From Nitrobacter winogradskyi (GTDB taxonomy: Bacteria > Pseudomonadota > Alphaproteobacteria > Rhizobiales > Xanthobacteraceae): DNA of 63,169 bases. Positions 8,322 through 18,000 of the stretch are shown here, piece by piece. The DNA lies in the NCBI RefSeq assembly GCF_006539545.1, contig NZ_BJNF01000006.1:1-63169 (forward strand), written 5' to 3'. Under the pieces are notes generated by a model. That model was not told the DNA's origin. It saw only the letters and a list, made by a program, of their open reading frames with translations, and ran no database searches. Numbering within the stretch: position 1 is the first letter of the stretch; each line of letters begins with the position of its first letter. A program made the translations under genes and the position numbers.

Positions 8322-9605
8322 CTAGCGGGTTATCCGGGTGAACTCGACAAGCTCTGTTCCATTCTTCGGAAGCCGTCTGTAGTCGAGGTCAGGCCAACCG
8401 GCGCATTGAACGTGGACACTCGCAACGGCGTCGAGGAAGCGCGTGCGAGTCAGTGGACGGCCGACGGTGACCAGGGCTGCCTCCAGCACAGCGACCAGAG
8501 GTGAGGCATAGGCGACGGGATCGGACCAGTCTCCGGCAGGCTTTGCCGCGATCACGTCGGTACCCTGACGTAACAGGTCTTCGATGAGATCCGGATCCTC
8601 CGACATCGTATCGAGAGGAGCGATGACCGTCCGCCCTTTGAGGTTTTGCTGGTTCATCCTGACGAACGAGCGTGCCTGCGCGGCGCCGACTGCCAGCACG
8701 ATACGTTTTGAATGGGGTGGCATCGCGTCCTGGGGCGTGATCGCGCCGGGCGGGCGCGTGCTTTCGCCTCGAGACGGAGCATCGATCACCACCGTCGTTG
8801 TCGGGCTGGCCAGACGGAGCAGGGCGTCCATGACCTGATCCCGGCTCGCGCGAACGGAGACGATAGTTCGGGGGAGCTTGATTGGGAGATGGCCTCGTGG
8901 TCCAAGGATCGGAAGCCCGGACCGTTGCAGCTTGTCGAGAACGTGCCCGCCGTCATCGAGCTGGGGACCGATCGCAAGAAAGAACGCCGCCGTACGCGCA
9001 GGGTCGCCCGACGCAAGCGACTCGACGGGAGCCACGGTGAACAGAACGCGGCGGCCATGGATCGTGGATATCCCACGCGCAGCCCATTGTCGCTCAAGTT
9101 CGTCGCGCAGGCGCGCGGCATCCGCGGGATTTCCGGTCATGGCCGGGACGACGATCCGGATTTGATCCGCCGAGACGCCACCGCGATCCTCTTCAGCGAT
9201 GTGAGCAAGATATTCCCATAGCGAGTCGGATTGAGACGGGGACAGATCGAAACGCGGCATCGCCAACGACAACGTTCGTCCATCGCTTGCGTGGCCTTGC
9301 GACACGGCCGCCCGAAAGGTTCCGGCATCGTAAGCCGGACGTCCCGGCGTCGGCGAGGCGAGCGTCGCGCCGTCGATCGGCGGCACACGCGAACGGCCTT
9401 CTCCGCCGCCGGCGGCGTTGTATCCGTGGCATCCGGCGCAACTCAGGCCGGGCCGTTCCACGCCAGCGATCCGGGCGGTTGGTGCGTCCGCGAGATAGCC
9501 GTGATAGAGCGCCCGGCCGGCATCGTCGGCCCATGTGGCCGGGGCGCACAACGACAGGACGATCGCGAGCGCGAGGCGGCTATCGAAGGGTCGAAAGAAC
9601 CGCAA
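8322..9605 (-). CDS. Exported cytochrome c fused to a periplasmic-binding-protein-like domain
   Basis: From the TTG at 9605, which has a good GAGG ribosome site 6 nt upstream, the protein has a clean signal peptide (MRFFRPFDSRLALAIVLSL, cut after TWA). A GTG at 9656 would add 17 residues and overlap the SCO1 gene by 77 nt. A single c-type heme motif CAGCH lies near mature residue 30, with a likely axial Met in LAMPRFDLSP about 70 residues later. The remaining roughly 270 residues (starting near IRIVVPAMTGNP, with many alternating strands and helices) resemble the periplasmic ligand-binding fold of ABC receptors, but no transporter genes are nearby. It is the last gene of the giant multicopper oxidase operon, so electron transfer or ligand sensing linked to that oxidase is inferred. 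Heme attachment is secure; the C-terminal fold is tentative. Confidence 0.75.
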   Translation of the reverse strand: MRFFRPFDSRLALAIVLSLCAPATWADDAGRALYHGYLADAPTARIAGVERPGLSCAGCHGYNAAGGGEGRSRVPPIDGATLASPTPGRPAYDAGTFRAAVSQGHASDGRTLSLAMPRFDLSPSQSDSLWEYLAHIAEEDRGGVSADQIRIVVPAMTGNPADAARLRDELERQWAARGISTIHGRRVLFTVAPVESLASGDPARTAAFFLAIGPQLDDGGHVLDKLQRSGLPILGPRGHLPIKLPRTIVSVRASRDQVMDALLRLASPTTTVVIDAPSRGESTRPPGAITPQDAMPPHSKRIVLAVGAAQARSFVRMNQQNLKGRTVIAPLDTMSEDPDLIEDLLRQGTDVIAAKPAGDWSDPVAYASPLVAVLEAALVTVGRPLTRTRFLDAVASVHVQCAGWPDLDYRRLPKNGTELVEFTRITR

Positions 9606-10185
9606 TGAGATCCTCAGGCTCCGGCAGACCGGCGACCGTTCTGATATCGCGTCCACCCGTTCCGATCAGCAGGAATTGAATGTCATGATCCTGGTTCGGC
9701 CCCGGCTGCACTCTCAGCCCCTCGAGCACCGACCAGACATTGGCCGGATCGCCCGACAGGAAGATGCGGTCGCGATGCATCTGGTCGGCGCGCTCGCGGC
9801 GAAGGTGTTCGGGCGAATCGGTGAGGGGATCAAGGGTGAGCGTGACGAGTTTCAAATGCTGAAGGCCATCTTTTCCCAGACGTTGCGCGATAACATCCAT
9901 GATGACATCGCTTGGAGGGCATAGTTGGACGCAGCCGGTGAATGTGAACGACAGCAGGATCGGCTGCTTCGCGATAAGCCCGCTTACGAAATTCACCTCC
10001 GCGCCTTGCGCGGTGACGAGAGGCCGATCGACGAGATGGACGGTGCGCGATTGTGTTTCGACGGTGAGGTCCTTGGCAAGCGCTGGCCACAGCGTGGGCG
10101 CAGGTGCAGGAAGGTTGGCAAGAACACTGACGGCGAGGCACGCTGTCGCTATGACGACCGCCCGGAGCAGACGTTGCCGCTTCAT
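9580..10185 (-). CDS. SCO1/SenC family copper chaperone
   Basis: A 201-residue membrane-anchored or exported thioredoxin-fold protein. An N-terminal hydrophobic segment (residues 8-24) is followed by the SCO copper site: Cys85 and Cys89 in TFTGCVQLCPP (CxxxC) and His167 in NQDHDIQF, the usual third ligand. SCO proteins deliver copper to, or reduce, the copper sites of oxidases. There is no cytochrome oxidase nearby; instead it overlaps by 4 nt (ATGA) the beta-propeller gene behind a giant multicopper oxidase, so loading of that oxidase is its likely job. It overlaps the start of the downstream cytochrome gene. Confidence 0.9.
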   Translation of the reverse strand: MKRQRLLRAVVIATACLAVSVLANLPAPAPTLWPALAKDLTVETQSRTVHLVDRPLVTAQGAEVNFVSGLIAKQPILLSFTFTGCVQLCPPSDVIMDVIAQRLGKDGLQHLKLVTLTLDPLTDSPEHLRRERADQMHRDRIFLSGDPANVWSVLEGLRVQPGPNQDHDIQFLLIGTGGRDIRTVAGLPEPEDLIAVLSTLR

Positions 10186-12020
10186 GGCTTCACATCCACG
10201 ACAGCGGGAGCGATGCGTCCGCCTGCGGCTTCGACCGACACCGCGTAGCGGCCCTCGCGTGGAAAGGTGAAGGGAAGCGCCATGGCGGAGTCGCGGCCCG
10301 GCTTCGCCGCCACACGAGCGGACCAGCCGAACGCCAGATCGTCGATGCGGATGACCAGCCCTCCCGGTAGCGCGCGTGGCCAGTTGTCGAGCGCGAGCGC
10401 CAATGTGCCCGGAACATTCGCCGATGGCGGCTTACCCACCACGCGCAATGCGGCGGGCGGAGGCTCGTCGGCTCCAGGACCATCGACGGAGAACCCTGCG
10501 CACGTCGTCGTGCCGCCCGCTCCCGTGGTGCTGACGACTTCATAGGCGCCGCCTTTCGCCAGGCGAAGGTTCGCCTCGAAACGGCCGGTTGATGTTTCGA
10601 CCATACGCTGGTCGAAGCGCGCGATCATGCGCGGCTGGTCGCCCCGGATCGCCACGGCCGCCATCGGCGCGTCACTCAGGCCGCCGCCGGATGCGATCGC
10701 GTATGCGACGTTGGATCCGGGCCGCACCGTCAACATGCTGGCCGTCGCGGGCGATACCGCGACGCGGCTCCGGCTTTGCTCGCGGTTCGCGCCGGCGACC
10801 AGGGGAAGCCGCACACGGCGCTCGGCGAAAGCCGCCTCCGGCGAGGGCGTGGACGCCAGATCGATGACGATCACCGTCGGCGATGTGCGATGCGTGAGAA
10901 AAATGGCGGAGCCGGCCGCCGCGGCCTCATCGACCAGATCGTCTGTTCGAACGACGCCGGCAATACGGGCGCGTGCCACGTCGACGATGACGGCCTTGGG
11001 TTCTCGCGCCGACCAGGCGACGAGATAGCGGCCGTCATCGCGAACGAACAGGCCGTCGATGGCGATGCCGACCGGCACGGGGACGGCTCGGTCGAGATCA
11101 TCCAGCCAGCGCAGCAACACCTCCTGTCGCGGTCCGGTGGAGGCGATCACACCGCCGCCGGCCGCCACCGGACCATTGAGGCTTCCCGCCGCGAGACGGC
11201 GCGGCGCCGTGTCACCGGCTGCGATCACGATCGCGGACCCGTCCTTTGCCGCGGCGGCAACGGTGTCGTTGTTCGGACGGACGAGCGCAGAGATCCCCGA
11301 TGCGATGGAAATGGTAGCGAGTTGAGCACCGCTGGCGTCGAATTTGATCAGCCTTCCTCCGCCGTCATGATCAGCCACGACGATGTGGTTGCCGAGCGGC
11401 GCGATCATCGTGGGCTGCGTCAGACCTTGCGCGAAGCGGCTGGCGTGGCCCCAGGGAAGATCGACGGCGAGTATATTTCCCGTGGTCTGTTGAGCGATGA
11501 ACGCACGAGGCAGAATCGGATGAACGATGAAGTCATCGGCATGGCCACCCAGTGGGGTGACGCTGATCTGGTCTGCGCTCTTCAGCCGATGATCGAGATC
11601 GACGACGCGCAAGGTATCGTGGTTGCCGGACAAGTCGGCGCTGCCGATCGAGATGAGATACGATCGTTCCAGCGGAATGTCGTCCGCGGAGATCGCGCCC
11701 GTAGCGCGCGCGATCCAGGCGGCGTTGGCGCAACTCGGGCGATCCGGCGCCACGCGCCGCACCCACGCGGCAGGCTTGAGGTTCGCGGCTGGCGTCTTTT
11801 GCAGCGCATCCGTAAAGCTCAGGACGATGCGAAAGTCCTCGTTCGCGCCGATCCGCTCGACCTTCCGTCCTTCATGATCGATGAGGCTTGCCGTGACGGC
11901 AACGCCGCTTGCGCCGCTCGCGAAGACGCCTTGCGCCATCGCTTCCGGAGTTGCGGCGAGGGTAACCATCGCCAGAATGCAGGGAAACCCGCTTCTCAGT
12001 CGAACCGTGGCAAGTTGCAC
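10182..12020 (-). CDS. Exported beta-propeller-like protein of the multicopper oxidase operon
   Basis: A 612-residue protein with a signal peptide (residues 1-30, ending EAMAQ). From about residue 150 to 460 it shows repeated segments of the form FIVHPILPRAFIAQQTTGN, VDLPWGHASRF, APLGNHIVVADHDGGG and LVRPNNDTVAAAAKDGS, the spacing expected of a YVTN/WD-like propeller. The C-terminal 150 residues look like an all-beta immunoglobulin-type domain. The start is GTG with a strong GGAGGAG site, inside the last 25 nt of the oxidase gene. No enzyme motif was recognised; a scaffold or substrate-docking role beside the oxidase is inference. Confidence 0.72.
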   Translation of the reverse strand: MQLATVRLRSGFPCILAMVTLAATPEAMAQGVFASGASGVAVTASLIDHEGRKVERIGANEDFRIVLSFTDALQKTPAANLKPAAWVRRVAPDRPSCANAAWIARATGAISADDIPLERSYLISIGSADLSGNHDTLRVVDLDHRLKSADQISVTPLGGHADDFIVHPILPRAFIAQQTTGNILAVDLPWGHASRFAQGLTQPTMIAPLGNHIVVADHDGGGRLIKFDASGAQLATISIASGISALVRPNNDTVAAAAKDGSAIVIAAGDTAPRRLAAGSLNGPVAAGGGVIASTGPRQEVLLRWLDDLDRAVPVPVGIAIDGLFVRDDGRYLVAWSAREPKAVIVDVARARIAGVVRTDDLVDEAAAAGSAIFLTHRTSPTVIVIDLASTPSPEAAFAERRVRLPLVAGANREQSRSRVAVSPATASMLTVRPGSNVAYAIASGGGLSDAPMAAVAIRGDQPRMIARFDQRMVETSTGRFEANLRLAKGGAYEVVSTTGAGGTTTCAGFSVDGPGADEPPPAALRVVGKPPSANVPGTLALALDNWPRALPGGLVIRIDDLAFGWSARVAAKPGRDSAMALPFTFPREGRYAVSVEAAGGRIAPAVVDVKP

Positions 12021-15000
12021 GGGGTCGCTCCTCCGGCTCCGCTATTGCTGACGTGCAGATGCCCCCACACGCCGGCCGCGAAGATCGACTGCGGGCCGTC
12101 GCGCCACAGGTAGTCACCGGCGGTGCGCGGCGCGCAGCTCCATGCCGTCATCGCCTTGCCCGGCGCAAGCAGTGTCGAATGTCCTGAGCCGAAGCCGGGG
12201 AACAGATCGTCATAGCCGGCGATCATCGACAGGAACGCCCGCTGCCGCGCACGCCCGTCGGGATGAACGACGCGGATCGCGATTTCGTCGGCGGGTCTCG
12301 CATCCAGCCGGGGCGTTGAAACGGGAGCGGCGAAGAAGTTCGCGGGGAAACGCACGGCGTTGAGGTCGTCTTCGTCCCGGGGATAGGTACGCAGCCCAAA
12401 ATCGGCGCGGACGCCGTTGCGACCGGCGACTCGAAAATTGAAAGGAGCCGAGCGGTAGCTGACGCCTTTTTCTCCAAGGTCATAGGAATCGTCACAGACG
12501 CGGCAGTCGGGCACGGGGCGGCCGCTCAGGCCGAGATAGCCGCTGGATGCGCGCCGCCAGTGATTGAGGCCATCCTGCCACAACAGGACATGCTCACGGA
12601 ATGACCCGGCGGGAATCGAAGCCTGCTGGCCTTGCAGCGTGAGCGCGGGCGTCTCGACGGCGACGGTTGCGGCGTGACGGTAGGTGAAGTCGCGCGCCGG
12701 CGACTCGCCGGTCGGGACGCCGTTGTCGCCGATCGCCGTGGGTTCGACGATGAGCGTGCCGGTGAGTCCTTTCGCTCCATGTGAGATCACGTCGCCGACG
12801 GACCGGATCGGCAGCGCCCCGAAGGCATAGGGGATCGCCCGCATCGCCGCTTTCCGGATGTCTTCGCGCGCGAAGTAGAGGTCGGCGCCGTCCTGCGCGA
12901 TCCGGCGAACCTGATCCTGCTTGTCTTGCGGGACCGGCACCGAATCGTCGTTCTCATTGCGCGCGTCGATGCACAGATTGACGCCGTAGATCACGACCTG
13001 CTGATCGGCGCCGCAAGGCGTCTCGGTGAGCAACTGGAACGTGAGACGGGACGGAATATGCGCTCCGATCCGGTCCTTGATCGCGTTCCAGAACGCACCC
13101 TCTCGCGCCAGATCCCTGATAGTGGCGTCTTTTGACCAGAGGAAGCCGGCATAGTGACGGGTGACGCGGAAAACCGGCGATCCGGCTCCGTCCGGCGCGA
13201 TCGCCGCGATATTGTTTACGCCAACCGGCAGCGTTCCGTCCGGTTTCAGCATCGGACTCGGCAACGGCAACGCCAGGGCAATGTTGCGGGACGGGGTGAC
13301 CTGAGGGCGAAACTGCGATGGCTGCCCGGTCCACTCGGCAAAGCTCTTTGAGCCGCCATACTGGCGTTCATCGCCATCGATGTTGAGCGGCACGATCTTC
13401 GGCATCGGCGCGTCGCCATGCGTGTCCCAAGGCTCACCTTGTCCCGGCAAGGCATTGATCACCATCAGATCAAGGCAATCTCCCGCCCTGACGCGCAGGA
13501 CGAAGGGAGATCCGATGGCGTCCCCGGCCTTCTTCAGCCTGGCGGCGGCGATGGACTGGATTTGCGCGATGGATTTCGGCAGGGCGCTGTCGTTTCCATA
13601 GTCGATGAGCGGTTTGGAGAGACCGAGGTCGCGTGCCTCAAGCGGCACAAGCAGCAGGCCGTCGCGATCGAACATGCCCGCTTTATCGACGATAGTCCCA
13701 GGGAAGCCGACGGCGGACTTGTCCAGCACCTTTCCGGCGCGCACCGCGACGGCGATCGCTTCCACCCTCGGCGCTCCGGCAGGACACCAGCTTGTCAGGC
13801 GCGATGCCGTCGGCGAAAGCGCCTCGACCGCGTTCTGCTGGCCCGGCTCCGCTGCGGCGGAAGAAGCCCCGCCGACGCGCTGGCGCAATGCCGCAAAGCT
13901 TTCGATGCGGTTGCCGATCGGTGGCTGTCCCTGGCCCGCCACGCAGGCGGCGAACGCATCTGACGACGGCGCCTTGCCGAGGCAGGCGCTCAGATCCGGC
14001 GCGGCGCTGCTGTCATAGCTCCGCACCAGGCCCCAGGCCCCGTTCCAGAGCGCGTCGGTTGATCCGAAATGATAGAGATGGTCGAGCGCGGGACGGCCCG
14101 GCGTCCGCGCGCTGAGAGGCGCCGTAGCGCCGGCGGGCTCCCGCGTTCGCAACGGGGCGAAGACGGCGGTTCCGGATGCGAACAGCGAGCCGACCTCGAA
14201 ATGCTCGGAAATACCGATTTCCTGTGCGGCTACGAAGCCGAGCGGATTGTCGCAACCCGCCACCAGCCGGTCGAGGCTGGTCCACGCCGGATCGCCGAGG
14301 CCGATCGTCGCCCATCCGGGAAAATCGCGAGGCCGGCCCGCGCGAGCGATGTCGCTCGAAGCGCAGCGCGCCGCCCGCGATATGAGGCTTCCGTTCGCGT
14401 CGGCGCCAAGGGGACGCTCGCTCGGGAACGGCTGATCGACGTTGCGCCGCGCCGGGCGGCCTTCGACGACGAACGTATGCTGGACTTCCTGAGCGCCCTG
14501 AATCAGGCGAGCCACGATGCGGTCGCCGGCGAGACCCTCAAGGACGGGCGTACAGGGATCGCCGTGAATGCGTGACTGGAAGAACTGTGAGAGGTCGCCC
14601 TTGTCGCTCAGTGGGCGTTGGCGGACGATACTCTCGCCGGACTCGCTTGCTGCGAAGGACTGCTCCTGTGGTCCCGGGAGCCGGCACGGATTGCCGAGGA
14701 ACGATGGCGGTGTGCCGTTCGAGGTGGCGCCGACGCGCAATGGAACAGGCTCGTTGCGATAATTGACGAGGTAGGGATCGTGATGCCTTTGCGAGATTGT
14801 CTCGGGGCGCGGCGGTGGCGCGACGGGCTTTCCGTAGGCTGTCCGCATGTCTTTCTGGCGTGTTTTCAGTTTCTCCACGTCGCCGGTTGTCGGTGTCAGT
14901 CCACGCTCACGCAGGAAACTGGCCGGCGCTGTTTCTTCCGCCTCGTCGTCGGCGCTCGGCGGCGGGTTGCCGGTCGTTGCCTCGAAGATCAGCCGATCGA

Positions 15001-18000
15001 TGCCGTTGGATTCGCCTGCCGTCGCCGGGGTTCCAGTCGTTTTCCTGCCGTCGTAAAGCAGCGCGAAATCCGCGATCGCGATCGCGTATTCTCGCGAGTC
15101 GATGTGGACGGGATCGCCGGATACGCCGTCCGGCGTCGCGTCGGGGCGCGGCAGGAACACGTTGGCGCGGACGCCGACGAGATCGCGTGGCGCTGCCTGC
15201 GAGAGCTTGTAAGGGAATTCGGGAAGCGCCGTCGCCGCCGGGCCGGTCTGGCAGCTTTTGCCCTCGTGGGTGGTGGAATTGGCTTCGGCCAGGGGGCATA
15301 TCGCATGCGTCGCGGGCTCGATCAGCAGCGCCGAGTAGAATCCGTGCTGCTGAATGTTGGATGGCGCGAAATGATCGTGTGTGAATACCGTCCGCATCGT
15401 GCGGTCGGTGACGCCGGCCACCCCGTTCTCGCCGTTGTCCGACAGGATCGGGTCGGCGAACCAGCGTTGGATGGTGGTCTGGAAATACTTGATGTTGTTT
15501 CCTTCAAGCCGCGGAAGGGTCGCGACCTTGTCGATGAAGTCTGGGGCGCATTCCTGCTCGGTGCGGGCGGCGACCGTCTCGCTGACCGACTCATGCGGAC
15601 GCGGCATCACCGAGCCGCCCGCCGCGGCGCGCGATTTGCAGATTCGCTCCAGCACCTCGTCCGGCGCGAGCGTGCCGTCCTCGTAGTTGAAGCCGTTGCC
15701 GCTGCCGTCCGAGGAAGTCACGTCGAACTTCACCAGATGAATGTGCTGGCCGATGGTGTCGGTCGGCACCGCCGTCTGAAAATCGTCGAGCTTGAGCTTC
15801 TTCGGCGTCTCGTTGGTATGGTGAAACTCGATGCACTCGCCGGAGAAGGCACGGAAGAAGAATGGCTCCGCATCGGACCGCCATCTGCCCTTGTAGTCAT
15901 CGGCGACCGCCGACAGCACATTGATCCGCGCTTGCGGATCGTGCCAGCCGGCGCGGTTGACGATCAGTTTGAGCTCGACCGCCGACACGTCGAATCGCCG
16001 GAAGCCGATCAGCGCCGGATCAGGAGTCATGATGCTCGGCGCGCCGAAGGCGTCGGCCTGGAAACGGAAAGGTTCGCTTGCCTGCCGCCAGGCGCTACGG
16101 AAGGCATCGAATCTGCGCAGCTGTGGTCCGCCTTCGCGGGAGAACAGGAGCGGCGCGGAGCAGGGATCCGCGAACGGCGCGCCCGGCGCGCCCGGCGATC
16201 CGTTCACCGCGAAGCGGGCGTCGTCGACGAGGCTCGCGGCTCCGCCGGACGGACCGGCCCGGACGCTGTCGAGCGCGATGGCTTTGACCGGGTAACCTCC
16301 GCTGTCGGGATCAAGGCGGGTATCGATCGGTGGTGGAGCCGGGACCGCCGGATCGCCCGTCAGGGTCACCGTGCGTTGCGCGGGCTCGCGGCCGGTCGCG
16401 TCGAACACGCGAATGCCGCTGCCGGTGCCATGGAACGCCATGGCGTTCCGCTCCAGAACCGTTCCCTGCTGCGGCAACAGTTCCAGATCGAGATGCTCAT
16501 ATTCCGACGTCATGTCGCCGAGCGCCAACATCCGCGCCAGCACACCCTTCTTGGCGATGACCTCGGCGCGCTGCGCGGGAGCGAGATCCTTCAGCACGGT
16601 CGGAATCGCGGCGCCGCCGGTGACGACGTGACGCGGCAGGCCGCCGTCGAGATGAGAACGTCCGTCGAGTGCCGCGATCTGGGCATCGCCGATGCCGGCT
16701 GGTTCGTGCTTCTCCGCGCGCGCCATGTCGAGCGGCGGTTGCGGCGAGCGATGACCGGGTTTTCCCGCCACATAGAAGGGGTAGCCGGGCATCGTGTCAG
16801 TGTTGAGTGGTTGAGTTGCATCGAGCGCTGCAGCGGCCGCGTCGGAATAGGTGGGCAGCGGCGGCAGACCCTGACCGGGCAGCGGAAGCAGGCCCGGAAT
16901 CGGCGTGCCGAGGCTCGACGGCTTGCCGCCGGCTACCGTGGCCGGATCGAGCCACTCGCCGGCGCGGCCGACGCTGCCCGGCCGCACCTTGCCCGTCTCT
17001 GGATCAGGAAGCACCGACAGTCGCGCCTCCCGCTGTCCGTCGGGAAGAACCCGCGTTCCATCTTCCAGGACATCGTGAACCCGCCAAAGCGACCACATGC
17101 CTTGCGCGAAATGCGGATAGAGATGGCAATGGAAGATGGCGTCGCCCGGCGTGCGGTTACGGTTGCCGGAGCCGAGCGAATCCCACCATCCCTTAGGAGC
17201 CGCGGCACCCGGACGATCGCTAGCGAACCGTTCCAGGCCGCCATGATAGATGCGGTAGCTGAAGCCCTGTTGCGGACCGATGGTCTGGCTGTCGAGATAG
17301 GCGCCACGACCGGCGTCGTTACCGGCGAACCATTGATGACTGTGCAGGTGGAAGACGTGGGTTTCCTTGCCGGCATGAAAATTCCGGAAAACAACTTTAT
17401 CGTTCAGATAGGAGTGATGGACATTGGAGGGGTCGTCCGGGAAAACTTCGAGCAGGGCGGGATCCCCGTTGGCCCAACTCTCCAGGAAAAACTCCTCATA
17501 CATGCATTCGGGACAGTTGGCGGCCGGGCCGATGCCGAGCCGATTGGACAGCAGGGTCGAGCCGAGGCCGCTGGCGCCGTAGTTGATGCCGAATCCGTCG
17601 CGTACGCCGGAAAGCTGCCCGAAGGCGCCGAGCTGCTTCAATTCGTCGGCGTAGAAGGTCTTCAGCTCGTCGTGGAAAATAACAGTGAACTCGCGGAACG
17701 GAGTCTGCGCTTCATGCGCCTGACGCCATTTGCGTCGATCGCTCTCCGACGTCGTCGGCTCGATCGCCGCCAGTTCGGTTGCCGGCGGCACGACGATGGC
17801 ATTGAGGTCGCCATGTATGATCTCTTCGACGACCGATCCGTTTCGGGCGTCGCACGGCCGCCGGATCGCAAGAACCGGGGCAGCATTGCCGTTCGCGCAG
17901 GAAAACGCCGCATTGTTGAGCGGCGCGGCGACACGGCCGGGCGCTTCGGAGTCCGGCACCGTTAAATTGAAATCGACCGCCTCGCTTCGGGCATGGCGGA

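Noticed and set aside
14618-17965. 1115-codon open frame on the plus strand opposite the giant oxidase
   Set aside because: It is Arg/Gly/Val-rich without family features and mirrors the codon bias of the oxidase gene on the other strand, whose copper motifs and signal peptide are clear.
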